A stretch of DNA of 6,876 nt, taken from contig CAKSWM010000074.1 of NCBI GenBank assembly GCA_934511545.1, positions 1-6,876 on the forward strand, written 5' to 3'. Numbering within the stretch: the first letter of the stretch is position 1; each line of letters begins with the position of its first letter. This DNA comes from an uncultured Oscillospiraceae bacterium. Lineage in GTDB: Bacteria > Bacillota > Clostridia > Oscillospirales > Oscillospiraceae. A program made the translations under genes and the position numbers. Below are positions 1 through 5,410 of this stretch, piece after piece. The notes beneath the pieces are model-generated. The model saw nothing but the letters and a program-made list of their open reading frames with translations. It was not told the DNA's origin and made no database searches.

Positions 1-253
1 GCTGGAGATGACGGGACGGATACCAGAAGCCGCCGCCGAGCTCGTGGATGTCGGCCTCGACCATGCCGCCGGCAACAGTGACCTGGGCAACTCCGCCAGC
101 AGCCTTGGTCTCGATCCACTTGATGAAGTTATCGTCGGGACGCTGGTCGCTGGTGGTCCATGAGCACATATTGGGAGCGGAGAACAGACGGTTCTTGAAG
201 GTCGTTCCCTTGATAGTCATCGGCTCAAAAAGCTTGGGATAATACTTGTTCAT
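1..253 (-). CDS. Old Yellow Enzyme-family NADH:flavin oxidoreductase / 2-enoate reductase-like, N-terminal part
   Basis: Partial gene: 84 complete codons are visible and the rest lies beyond the left edge. Reading from the start, LFEP (residues 8-11), FKNRLFSAPN (19-28) and the stretch FIKWIETKAAGGVAQVTV (43-60) match the start of the FMN-binding TIM barrel of the Old Yellow Enzyme family, where an early LF-P, a K/N-R-x-x-x-AP strand and a later A-x-GG-V turn are typical. Enzymes of this family use NAD(P)H to reduce activated C=C bonds; the larger clostridial members add an iron-sulfur cluster and a FAD domain at the C-terminus, which cannot be checked here. The start is ATG at 253, with GGAGG at 263-267 on the minus strand, 9 bases upstream. 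No signal peptide is visible, so it is probably cytoplasmic. It is divergent from a LysR-type regulator, which probably controls it. Codon use (ATC, AAG, GGC, GTT/GTC) suggests good expression. Family call is firm; substrate is unknown. Confidence 0.85.
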   Translation of the reverse strand, partial: MNKYYPKLFEPMTIKGTTFKNRLFSAPNMCSWTTSDQRPDDNFIKWIETKAAGGVAQVTVAGGMVEADIHELGGGFWYPSRHLQ

Positions 254-323
254 TTGGATATTCCTCCAATTAAATAATTGACAGTTTCACCTGCCGCCGG
301 CCGGGCCGCGGGGGAGCCCTCTG

Positions 324-357
324 AGCTTTGCGTCCCGGCAAAGCTTTCTGTGCCGGG
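324..357 (-). other. Two overlapping, mutually exclusive hairpins in the reductase leader
   Basis: One perfect 8-bp inverted repeat has arms AGCTTTGC (324-331) and GCAAAGCT (338-345), with a 6-base loop. A second perfect 7-bp repeat has arms CCCGGCA (334-340) and TGCCGGG (351-357), with a 10-base loop. The arms share bases 338-340, and arm 334-340 also falls in the loop of the first, so only one can form at a time. Both lie in the roughly 135-base untranslated leader predicted for the reductase mRNA. Neither is followed by a T-tract, so a simple terminator is unlikely. A very GC-rich segment (294-320) separates them from the ribosome-binding site. The inverted repeats are seen directly; any regulatory role is inference. 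Confidence 0.45.
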
Positions 358-394
358 TCTGCACTTCCCCGTTGACCGACGGTAAAACCCATTG

Positions 395-400
395 ATTATA
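395..400 (-). promoter_or_regulatory. -10 box of the reductase promoter, no recognisable -35
   Basis: A perfect TATAAT lies on the minus strand here. At 16-18 bases upstream the sequence is only GC-rich (GCGGCG-like) and does not resemble TTGACA. That pattern fits an activator-dependent promoter. Predicted transcription start is near 388, giving a leader of about 135 bases before the ATG at 253. Confidence 0.5.
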
Positions 401-434
401 TTAACACAAAAAACGCCCGCCGCTCATCTAATTA

Positions 435-454
435 TTGCATCGCGTTATGCATAA
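435..454. promoter_or_regulatory. Putative LysR-type regulator binding dyad
   Basis: TGCAT (436-440) and ATGCA (447-451) form an inverted repeat around 6 bases, and T435/A447 satisfy the T-N11-A rule of LysR-type operators. The right half is also inside the palindrome TTATGCATAA (445-454). The dyad centre is about 55 bases upstream of the predicted reductase start and about 62 bases upstream of the predicted regulator start. That is near the usual position for LysR-type recognition sites, which serve both activation of the target gene and autorepression. The repeat is seen directly; binding is inference. Confidence 0.5.
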
Positions 455-469
455 AAGCCAAATATTTCA

Positions 470-499
470 TTGACTTACGGCATGATTCTATTTTATACT
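470..499 (+). promoter_or_regulatory. Promoter of the LysR-type regulator gene
   Basis: TTGACT (470-475) and TATACT (494-499) are separated by 18 bases, a good vegetative promoter. The predicted transcription start is near 506, leaving a leader of about 33 bases. Because transcription would start near 506, the in-frame ATG at 509 is too close to the 5' end to be the main start. Confidence 0.65.
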
Positions 500-526
500 A
501 ATAAATAAATGCAATTTCACCTGCGT

Positions 527-531
527 GGAGG
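527..531 (+). promoter_or_regulatory. Ribosome-binding site that fixes the LysR-type gene start
   Basis: GGAGG with 7 bases to the ATG at 539. It selects this start over the in-frame ATG at 509, which has no such motif, and over an out-of-frame ATG at 534. Confidence 0.8.
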
Positions 532-538
532 CTATGTC

Positions 539-1426
539 ATGACTCTCGAACAGATCAAAAACTTCATAGCTCTTGCGGATTTCCGCAATTTTACAAAGGC
601 GGCGGAGCGCAACTTCATGAGCCAGTCGTCTCTGAGCCGCAGCGTTGCAAGTCTGGAAAACTCTCTCGGCATAAAGCTTCTCGAACGCGACACGCGGTAT
701 GTCACGCTGACGCAGGCCGGCGAATATCTGCGCGACGAGGGCAACCGCATCCTCGACGAGCTCTACATGCTGGAGGCCGTGCTCAAGGACATGTCCGAGG
801 GCAAGATCGGCCACATGATGGCTTTTGTGCCGGATTTCTACTTTGCTCCGTTTTCCGACCGTTGCCGCAGCTTCCGCGACAGTTTCCCCAACGTTGAGGT
901 CGAGCTCGAGGTCGAGCGCAGCTGGCAGATCCCAGAGCGCGTTGCAATGCGCGAAGCGGACGTCGGCCTCACCTTTGAACACGAGGTGGACTCCCCCGAT
1001 CTCGAGGTCCGCACCATAATGAAGGACAGGCTCGCCGTTCTTGTGCCGGAGTTTCACCCGCTGGCGGAAAGGTCATCCGTTTCTCTCGGCGAATTCGAAC
1101 CGAGCGAGATACTCTTCTTCGGCGATTCATCGTTCCAGGGCTCCGGAAACAGTTCCATCGTTCCGAGCCTGACGCTCGGACTTGACCATGCGCCGAAGTT
1201 CCATATCATCCGCTCCATGAGCACCGCGTTCCAGCGCATGTACGCCGGGCAGGGCGTCGTCGTCCTCCCGCGCGTCATCGGCCAGGCACAGTGCGCCATC
1301 GGAAACTGCCGGCTGCTCGAGCTGGACGAGCCGGATCTTGAATACAAGGTCGTGCTGGTATACCGGCGCGACAATCCCAATCCCGCGCTGAAAAATTTTA
1401 TCGAGATGTTCCCAACAGTCGAATAA
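539..1426 (+). CDS. LysR-type transcriptional regulator
   Basis: A complete 295-residue protein, the usual length for the family. Residues 1-60 form the winged helix-turn-helix: MTLEQIKNFIALAD opens helix 1, then AAERNFMSQSSLSRSVASLE (residues 21-40) is the DNA-reading unit, followed by LGIKLLERD (43-51) and VTLTQAGEYL (55-64), all characteristic. Residues from about 90 to 290 form the two-lobed effector-binding domain (start GKIGHMMAFVPDF; ADVGLTFEHEV at 140-150; VVVLPRVIG at 240-248). Such proteins bind DNA as tetramers and respond to a small ligand, often related to the target enzyme's substrate. It is divergent from the reductase at 1-253 and shares a control region holding a T-N11-A dyad, so it most likely activates that gene and represses itself. 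The ligand cannot be predicted. Confidence 0.95.
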   Translation: MTLEQIKNFIALADFRNFTKAAERNFMSQSSLSRSVASLENSLGIKLLERDTRYVTLTQAGEYLRDEGNRILDELYMLEAVLKDMSEGKIGHMMAFVPDFYFAPFSDRCRSFRDSFPNVEVELEVERSWQIPERVAMREADVGLTFEHEVDSPDLEVRTIMKDRLAVLVPEFHPLAERSSVSLGEFEPSEILFFGDSSFQGSGNSSIVPSLTLGLDHAPKFHIIRSMSTAFQRMYAGQGVVVLPRVIGQAQCAIGNCRLLELDEPDLEYKVVLVYRRDNPNPALKNFIEMFPTVE

Positions 1427-1436
1427 AGGTATATTT

Positions 1437-1471
1437 ATCCCCGTTCCGGAAACAGATACCGGCGCGGGGAT
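1437..1471 (+). terminator. Imperfect hairpin after the LysR-type gene
   Basis: Outer arms ATCCCCG (1437-1443) and CGGGGAT (1465-1471), a 2x2 internal loop, and inner CCGG arms (1446-1449, 1459-1462) around a 9-base loop. It begins 10 bases after the stop codon. There is no T-run after it, so it would be a weak or factor-assisted terminator, or simply a 3'-end stabilising hairpin. Confidence 0.4.
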
Positions 1472-1481
1472 CGCCTTATGC

Positions 1482-1518
1482 AGGAAAGGACGGGAGCGGC
1501 TGTGCCGCTCCCGTCCTT
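1482..1518 (-). terminator. lepA terminator hairpin
   Basis: A perfect 15-bp stem with arms 1486-1500 and 1504-1518 (AAGGACGGGAGCGGC and its complement) and a 3-base loop. On the minus strand it starts 11 bases after the lepA stop, and its own arm end plus the next base give a short T-run (CCTTTCC). On the plus strand no T-run follows, so the orientation favours lepA, though the stem could also block read-through from the regulator gene. Confidence 0.65.
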
Positions 1519-1529
1519 ATCGCAAAAAA

Positions 1530-3335
1530 TCACTCGTCCAGCTTGAGGACAGCCATGAACGCCTCCGTCGGCATCTGCACGGTGCCGAGGGAGCGCATTT
1601 TCTTTTTGCCCTCCTTCTGCTTTTCAAGCAGCTTCTTCTTTCGGGTTATATCGCCGCCGTAGCATTTTGCAAGCACATCCTTGCGCATCGCCTTGACGGT
1701 CTCGCGGGCAATGATCTTGCCGCCGATCGCCGCCTGGATCGGCACCTCGAACAGCTGCCGCGGGATATTCTCCTTCAGCTTTTCGCAGATGCGCCGGGCC
1801 CTGCCGTAAGCCTTGTCCTTGTGCGCGATGAAGCTCAGCGCGTCCACCTGGTCGCCGTTGAGCAGCAGATTGACCTTCACAAGCTCGCTCACACGATAAC
1901 CCTCCAGCTCATAGTCCAGAGAGGCATAGCCGCGGGTCTTTGCCTTGAGCGCGTCGAAAAAGTCATAGATAATCTCGTTGAGCGGCATCGAATAGCGCAG
2001 CTCAACAAGGTTCGTGTCCAGATACTGCATATCCGTGTATTCGCCGCGTCTGTCCTGACACATCGGCATTATGTTCCCGACATAGTCCGGCGGGGTTATG
2101 ATGGAGACCTTTACGAACGGCTCGCGCGCCTCCAGTATCTGCGCGGGGTCCGGGAATGAATGGGGGTTGTCCACCCGCACGACCGTGCCGTCGGTCTTTG
2201 TGACCTCATAGATGACGGAGGGCAGAGTCGTTATGAGATCGAGGTTGAACTCGCGCTCGAGACGCTCCTGGATTATCTCCATGTGCAGCATTCCGAGGAA
2301 GCCGCAGCGGAAGCCGAAGCCGAGCGCAACGGAACTCTCCGGCTCGAAGGAGAGCGAAGCGTCGTTGAGCTGTAGCTTTTCCAGCGCCTCGCGCAGATCG
2401 CCGTACCGGCTGCCGTCCTCGGTGTATATTCCGCAGTATACCATCGCCTGTGCCGGGCGATAGCCGGGCAGAGCCTCCGCTGCGGGACGCGCGGCTTCGG
2501 TTATCGTGTCGCCGACCTGGGTGTCCTTGACGTTTTTTATGGAAGCCGTAAACCAGCCGACCTCTCCCGTCCTGACCTCCTGCGCGCTCTCCATGCCGAG
2601 AGGAAGCAGATAGCCGCAGTCGAGCACCTCATACTCTGCGCCGGATGCCATCAGCCTGACGCGCATACCGCAGCGCAGCACGCCGTCCATGATGCGGAAA
2701 TAGACGATGACCCCGACATAGGGGTCGTACTGGCTGTCAAAGATCAGCGCCTTCAGCGGAGCTTCGGGGTCGCCCTTCGGCGCGGGAACGTTCTTAACGA
2801 CGTCCTCGAGCACGGCGTCTATGTTGACTCCCTGCTTTGCCGATATCTCCGGCGCATCCTCGGCCGGGATACCGATTATATCCTCGATCTCGCCCTTGAC
2901 GCGCTTGGGATCCGCCGCGGGAAGGTCGATCTTGTTTATGACCGGCAGTATCTCGAGATCGTGCTCGAGCGCAAGGTATGTATTTGCGAGAGTCTGCGCC
3001 TCGACGCCCTGTGCCGCGTCAACGACGAGCACGGCGCCCTCGCAGGCCGCCAGTGAACGGCTGACCTCATAGTTGAAGTCAACATGACCCGGCGTGTCTA
3101 TCAGGTTGAGGGCATAGGTCTGTCCATCTCCGGACTGGTAATTCAGACGGACGGCGCGCGCCTTGATCGTAATGCCGCGCTCCCGCTCAAGCTCCATATT
3201 ATCAAGTATCTGGTTTTCCATATCGCGCTCGGCAACGGCTCCGCAGGCCTCGATGAGGCGGTCGGACAGCGTTGACTTGCCGTGGTCAATGTGGGCGATT
3301 ATGGAAAAATTACGAATGTTCTCCTGTGGCGTCAT
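1530..3335 (-). CDS. lepA: Elongation factor 4 (LepA), ribosome-associated GTPase
   Basis: A complete 601-residue protein, the normal LepA length. The GTPase domain carries all motifs: AHIDHGKST (14-22, P-loop), RGITI (53-57, switch I), DTPGH (80-84, switch II with the catalytic histidine), NKID (134-137) and SAK (165-167). EF-Tu/EF-G-like domains II, III and V follow, and the LepA-specific C-terminal domain shows [14 protein letters not shown] (560-573) and then EGKKKM, its basic signature. There is no EF-G domain IV, which separates LepA from EF-G. It binds the ribosome and is linked to back-translocation, stalled-ribosome rescue and initiation/assembly. Its ATG overlaps the stop of the upstream helix-turn-helix gene in ATGA (3332-3335). 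The nearest purine-rich motif (AAAGGG) is about 12 bases upstream and weak, so translation is probably coupled to that gene. No promoter is seen immediately upstream. Confidence 0.98.
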   Translation of the reverse strand: MTPQENIRNFSIIAHIDHGKSTLSDRLIEACGAVAERDMENQILDNMELERERGITIKARAVRLNYQSGDGQTYALNLIDTPGHVDFNYEVSRSLAACEGAVLVVDAAQGVEAQTLANTYLALEHDLEILPVINKIDLPAADPKRVKGEIEDIIGIPAEDAPEISAKQGVNIDAVLEDVVKNVPAPKGDPEAPLKALIFDSQYDPYVGVIVYFRIMDGVLRCGMRVRLMASGAEYEVLDCGYLLPLGMESAQEVRTGEVGWFTASIKNVKDTQVGDTITEAARPAAEALPGYRPAQAMVYCGIYTEDGSRYGDLREALEKLQLNDASLSFEPESSVALGFGFRCGFLGMLHMEIIQERLEREFNLDLITTLPSVIYEVTKTDGTVVRVDNPHSFPDPAQILEAREPFVKVSIITPPDYVGNIMPMCQDRRGEYTDMQYLDTNLVELRYSMPLNEIIYDFFDALKAKTRGYASLDYELEGYRVSELVKVNLLLNGDQVDALSFIAHKDKAYGRARRICEKLKENIPRQLFEVPIQAAIGGKIIARETVKAMRKDVLAKCYGGDITRKKKLLEKQKEGKKKMRSLGTVQMPTEAFMAVLKLDE

Positions 3336-3640
3336 ATGTTTTCGGTTTGCCCTTTCTTCGTGTTTTCGAGCATAAGCTCGGCTTCATCGGCGAGACGGCG
3401 CAGTCTTTCGGCAAGCTCTGCCAGAGCCTTGCTCCCCCCGTCATGAACAGGCCCCGCATTATCCGTTCTGCCGAGCAGGTAGTCTGCGGGGACCCCATAA
3501 TAGTCACAGGCGCGGCATACGAACGCAAGCCCCGGCTCGCGGGCTCCGTTTTCGTAGTGGGACAGAAGCGCCTGACTTATCTTCAAATCGGCCGCTGCCT
3601 TTCTCTGGCTCAGCCCGCGTTCCTTGCGCAGAGAAGACAT
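3332..3640 (-). CDS. XRE-family helix-turn-helix regulator, probably with an upstream ATA start
   Basis: 102 residues if started at the ATG at 3640. Residues 1-57 are a Cro/C1-type helix-turn-helix: [19 protein letters not shown] (4-22), then [14 protein letters not shown] (23-36), then the usual C-terminal helix [16 protein letters not shown] (45-60). The tail (69-95, [19 protein letters not shown] within it) is charged and heptad-like, likely a dimerising helix. The ATG at 3640 cuts off the family's first helix: the codons just upstream read ETQFSRT, which restores the standard F-x-x-x-x-x-x-LR...GLSQ spacing. The reading frame is open back to a TAG at 3668-3670, and no ATG, GTG or TTG occurs in it. 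An ATA at 3664 has a good ribosome-binding site, so the real protein may be 110 residues (3332-3664). It is the first gene of an operon with lepA (4-base overlap). It may autoregulate from the promoter region it shares with pta; targets are unknown. Confidence 0.88.
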   Translation of the reverse strand: MSSLRKERGLSQRKAAADLKISQALLSHYENGAREPGLAFVCRACDYYGVPADYLLGRTDNAGPVHDGGSKALAELAERLRRLADEAELMLENTKKGQTENI

Positions 3641-3670
3641 CGTCCTTGAGAATTGGGTCTCTATCTTCTA

Positions 3671-3677
3671 CACCCCC
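3671..3677 (-). promoter_or_regulatory. Ribosome-binding site pointing to an ATA start at 3664
   Basis: On the minus strand GGGGGTG differs at one base from the consensus GGAGGTG. The last base of its G-run is 8 bases before ATA (3662-3664), ideal spacing. For the ATG at 3640 the only candidate is AAGGA ending 2 bases before it, which is too close. Confidence 0.5.
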
Positions 3678-3702
3678 GAGGTATTTTTTGATTACACATC
3701 GT

Positions 3703-3731
3703 ATTATAACGGTGCGTCCGGCCTTTGTAAA
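3703..3731 (-). promoter_or_regulatory. Promoter of the helix-turn-helix / lepA operon
   Basis: On the minus strand TTTACA (3726-3731) and a perfect TATAAT (3703-3708) are spaced by 17 bases. Predicted start is near 3696, about 32 bases before the ATA start and 56 before the ATG. It is the only promoter seen for lepA. Confidence 0.75.
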
Positions 3732-3741
3732 TACTAATATC

Positions 3742-3769
3742 TTGACTTTTTATCTGATTGTGCTAAAGT
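3742..3769 (+). promoter_or_regulatory. pta: Promoter of pta
   Basis: TTGACT (3742-3747) and an extended -10, TGC-TAAAGT (3761-3769), with a 16-base spacer. Predicted start is near 3776, giving a leader of about 26 bases. The -35 boxes of this and the opposite promoter are only 10 bases apart. Confidence 0.65.
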
Positions 3770-3788
3770 TAGTTCGAACAACAAACAC

Positions 3789-3793
3789 GGAGG
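3789..3793 (+). promoter_or_regulatory. pta: Ribosome-binding site that fixes the pta start
   Basis: GGAGG with 8 bases to the ATG at 3802. The open frame extends upstream to 3646, through the promoter, but this site and the conserved N-terminus set the start at 3802. Confidence 0.85.
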
Positions 3794-3801
3794 CTGAAAT
3801 C

Positions 3802-4776
3802 ATGTTTGACAAACTTATAGAAAAGCTCAAAGTGACTCCGCGCACGATCGTCTTTACCGAGGGTCCCGATGCGCGTATTCTCGAGGCCGCTTCCAGACTT
3901 CTTGCCCAGAATATCATGGGCGTTATCCTCGTCGGCGGTGTCGATGAGGTCAAGGCTGCCGCCGAGGCAGGCGGATTTGACATCTCTGGCGCCGAGATCA
4001 TCGACCCCACCACCTATGAAGGCATGGACGAAATGGTCGAAAAGATGGTCGAAATGCGCAAGGGAAAGATGAGCGCAGAGGACTGCCGCAAAAACCTGCT
4101 CAAGGGCAACTATTTCGGCACCATGCTCGTCAAGATGGGCAAGGCCGACGCTCTTCTGGGCGGAGCGACCTATTCCACGGCGGATACCGTCCGTCCCGCT
4201 CTCCAGCTGGTCAAGACCAAGCCCGGCAACAAGAACGTATCCTCCTGCTTTATCATGGTCCGCACCCACGAGGACGGCACCGATGAGCGCCTGTGTATGG
4301 GCGACTGCGCTATCCAGATCGATCCCGACGAGGACGCCCTGGTCGAGACCGCTCTCGAGTGCGCCAAGACCGCAAAGATCTTCGGCATCGATCCGAAGGT
4401 CGCTTTCCTGAGCTACTCCACCAAGGGCTCCGGCAAGGGCGAAGCGGTAGACAAGGTCCGCAATGCCTGCGAGAAGGCAAAGGCCGCCGCTCCCGAACTC
4501 GCCATCGACGGCGAGATGCAGTTCGACGCCGCCGTCTCCCCCGTCGTCGGACAGCTCAAGTTCCCCGGAAGCAAGGTCGCGGGATATGCCAACACCTTCA
4601 TCTTCCCCGAGATCCAGTCCGGCAACATCGGCTACAAGATCGCTCAGCGGCTGGGCGGCTTCGATGCCTACGGCCCCATTCTTCAGGGCCTGAACGCCCC
4701 CATCAACGACCTTTCCCGCGGCTGCAACGCCGACGAGGTCTACAAGATGGCCATCATCACCTGTGCGCTCGCATAA
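3802..4776 (+). CDS. pta: Phosphate acetyltransferase (phosphotransacetylase)
   Basis: A complete 324-residue protein, the size of the short, single-domain Pta class (no N-terminal DRTGG regulatory part). It interconverts acetyl-CoA plus phosphate and acetyl-phosphate plus CoA in the cytoplasm; with acetate kinase this yields ATP during fermentation. Visible family blocks are FTEGPDARILEAA (18-30), GNYFGTMLVKMGKADALLGG (102-121), TADTVRPALQ (126-135), SYSTKGSG (204-211), DGEMQFDAAV (236-245), ANTFIFPEIQSGNIGYK (263-279) and NDLSRGC (302-308). Ser305-Arg306 correspond to the active-site Ser309-Arg310 pair of the Methanosarcina enzyme, and Arg86 and Arg131 probably to its Arg87 and Arg133. It has its own promoter, no ackA is adjacent, and tadA follows after a hairpin. 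Codon use is strongly biased to ATC, AAG, GGC and CTC, unlike tadA or the ZIP gene, which suggests high expression. The related phosphate butyryltransferase is less likely given the match to the Pta blocks. Confidence 0.96.
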   Translation: MFDKLIEKLKVTPRTIVFTEGPDARILEAASRLLAQNIMGVILVGGVDEVKAAAEAGGFDISGAEIIDPTTYEGMDEMVEKMVEMRKGKMSAEDCRKNLLKGNYFGTMLVKMGKADALLGGATYSTADTVRPALQLVKTKPGNKNVSSCFIMVRTHEDGTDERLCMGDCAIQIDPDEDALVETALECAKTAKIFGIDPKVAFLSYSTKGSGKGEAVDKVRNACEKAKAAAPELAIDGEMQFDAAVSPVVGQLKFPGSKVAGYANTFIFPEIQSGNIGYKIAQRLGGFDAYGPILQGLNAPINDLSRGCNADEVYKMAIITCALA

Positions 4777-4795
4777 ATCATCCGAAAACGCTTTT

Positions 4796-4816
4796 TGCCG
4801 CATATATACCGCGGCA
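4796..4816 (+). other. Small hairpin in the pta-tadA gap
   Basis: Arms TGCCGC (4796-4801) and GCGGCA (4811-4816) with a 9-base AT-rich loop, 19 bases after the pta stop. No T-run follows, so it may only protect the pta mRNA end. Weakly supported. Confidence 0.25.
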
Positions 4817-4827
4817 GTGAGCGGTTC

Positions 4828-4856
4828 CATACATAGTTTTGCGAGACTGCTTAAAA
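4828..4856 (+). promoter_or_regulatory. tadA: Possible weak tadA promoter
   Basis: CATACA (4828-4833) and an extended -10 TGC-TTAAAA (4848-4856) are 17 bases apart. The -35 matches TTGACA at only three positions. A start near 4863 would place the hairpin at 4865 at the very 5' end of the tadA mRNA. This is the best candidate in the gap, but poor. Confidence 0.25.
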
Positions 4857-4864
4857 ACACTGTG

Positions 4865-4892
4865 CGGCTCCGGGAATTTCCGGAGCCGTTTT
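4865..4892 (+). terminator. Terminator-like hairpin directly before tadA
   Basis: A perfect 9-bp stem, CGGCTCCGG (4865-4873) and CCGGAGCCG (4880-4888), 6-base loop, then TTTT (4889-4892). It is 88 bases after the pta stop and would end pta transcripts. The T-tract stops 5 bases before the tadA ribosome-binding site and no promoter fits between them, so tadA mRNA must pass through or begin with this hairpin. Confidence 0.7.
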
Positions 4893-4906
4893 CAGACGGA
4901 GGCGCC

Positions 4907-5350
4907 ATGGACAGAGAATACTATATGCGCCTGGCGCTCGAGCTTGCGCGCCAGGCCGGAGAGGGCGGTGACGTTCCCGTCGGCTGCGTCATCGTAAAGG
5001 ACGGAGAGGTCATCGGCCGCGGTCAGAACCGCCGCGAGCGCACCGGCTCCGCGCTCGGCCACGCGGAGATCGAGGCGATACACGAGGCAAATCTTGCCCT
5101 GGGCGATTGGCGGCTGGACGGCTGCGAGATATATGTCACGCTCGAGCCTTGCCCGATGTGCGCCGGAGCTATCATGAATTCGCGCATTTCGGTGCTCGTC
5201 TACGGCGCGCGTGAGGCGCAGACGGGTTCCTGCGCAAGCGTCCTCAATCTTTTCGAAGAGAATTACCCCTCCCGGCCCGCGATCTATGCCGGGGTGCTCG
5301 CAGAAGAGAGCGCGTCCCTCCTGCGCGAGTTTTTCCGCGGAAAAAGATAA
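4907..5350 (+). CDS. tadA: tRNA-specific adenosine deaminase TadA
   Basis: A complete 147-residue protein, in the normal TadA range. It converts adenosine 34 to inosine in the anticodon of tRNA-Arg(ACG), letting one tRNA read CGU, CGC and CGA. The deaminase zinc site is intact: HAE (52-54; His52 ligand, Glu54 proton shuttle) and PCPMC (81-85; Cys82 and Cys85 ligands). GDWRLDGCEIYVTLEPC (66-82), GAIMNSRI (87-94) and VLNLFEENYPSRP (112-124) are TadA-like rather than cytidine- or guanine-deaminase-like. The start at 4907 has GGAGG at 4898-4902, only 4 bases away; the next in-frame ATG (4925) would remove the conserved first helix. It is co-directional with pta but separated by a terminator-like hairpin, and converges on the ZIP gene across a shared terminator. 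Frequent ATA codons set it apart from pta. Confidence 0.95.
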   Translation: MDREYYMRLALELARQAGEGGDVPVGCVIVKDGEVIGRGQNRRERTGSALGHAEIEAIHEANLALGDWRLDGCEIYVTLEPCPMCAGAIMNSRISVLVYGAREAQTGSCASVLNLFEENYPSRPAIYAGVLAEESASLLREFFRGKR

Positions 5351-5355
5351 ACAGC

Positions 5356-5410
5356 AAAAAGCGGGCCCGGCTCCGTTCGTTCAGGAACGGAGCCGGGCCC
5401 GGAATTTTTT
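5356..5410. terminator. Strong bidirectional terminator between tadA and the ZIP gene
   Basis: A perfect 17-bp GC-rich stem (5362-5378 with 5385-5401) around a 6-base loop. On the plus strand it is followed by GAA and TTTTTT (5405-5410), serving tadA. On the minus strand it is followed by GC-rich G-C and TTTTT (5356-5360), serving the ZIP gene, whose stop codon is at 5410-5412. The last T of the plus-strand tract is also the last base of that stop codon. Confidence 0.92.

Noticed and set aside
278..283. Consensus TTGACA on the plus strand in the reductase leader
   Set aside because: The sequence 16-18 bases downstream is purely GC-rich with no -10 box.
509..538. Ten-codon N-terminal extension of the LysR-type protein
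   Set aside because: The ATG at 509 is about 3 bases from the predicted transcription start, while the ATG at 539 has GGAGG at proper spacing and the canonical MTLEQIKNF start.
896..917. Tandem GAGGTCGAGC copies
   Set aside because: They lie inside the regulator gene and encode an alternating Val/Glu strand, so they are explained by coding sequence.
488..1057. A 189-codon open frame antisense to the LysR-type gene
   Set aside because: A shadow of the well-supported regulator, with no domain and no sensible ribosome-binding site.
4293..4820. A 175-codon plus-strand frame inside pta
   Set aside because: It overlaps pta out of frame and its arginine-rich translation is typical of a shifted GC-rich frame.
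3769..4908. A 379-codon open frame antisense to pta
   Set aside because: It mirrors the strongly codon-biased, fully conserved pta gene in a GC-rich genome. It shows no family motif and its predicted protein is compositionally odd.
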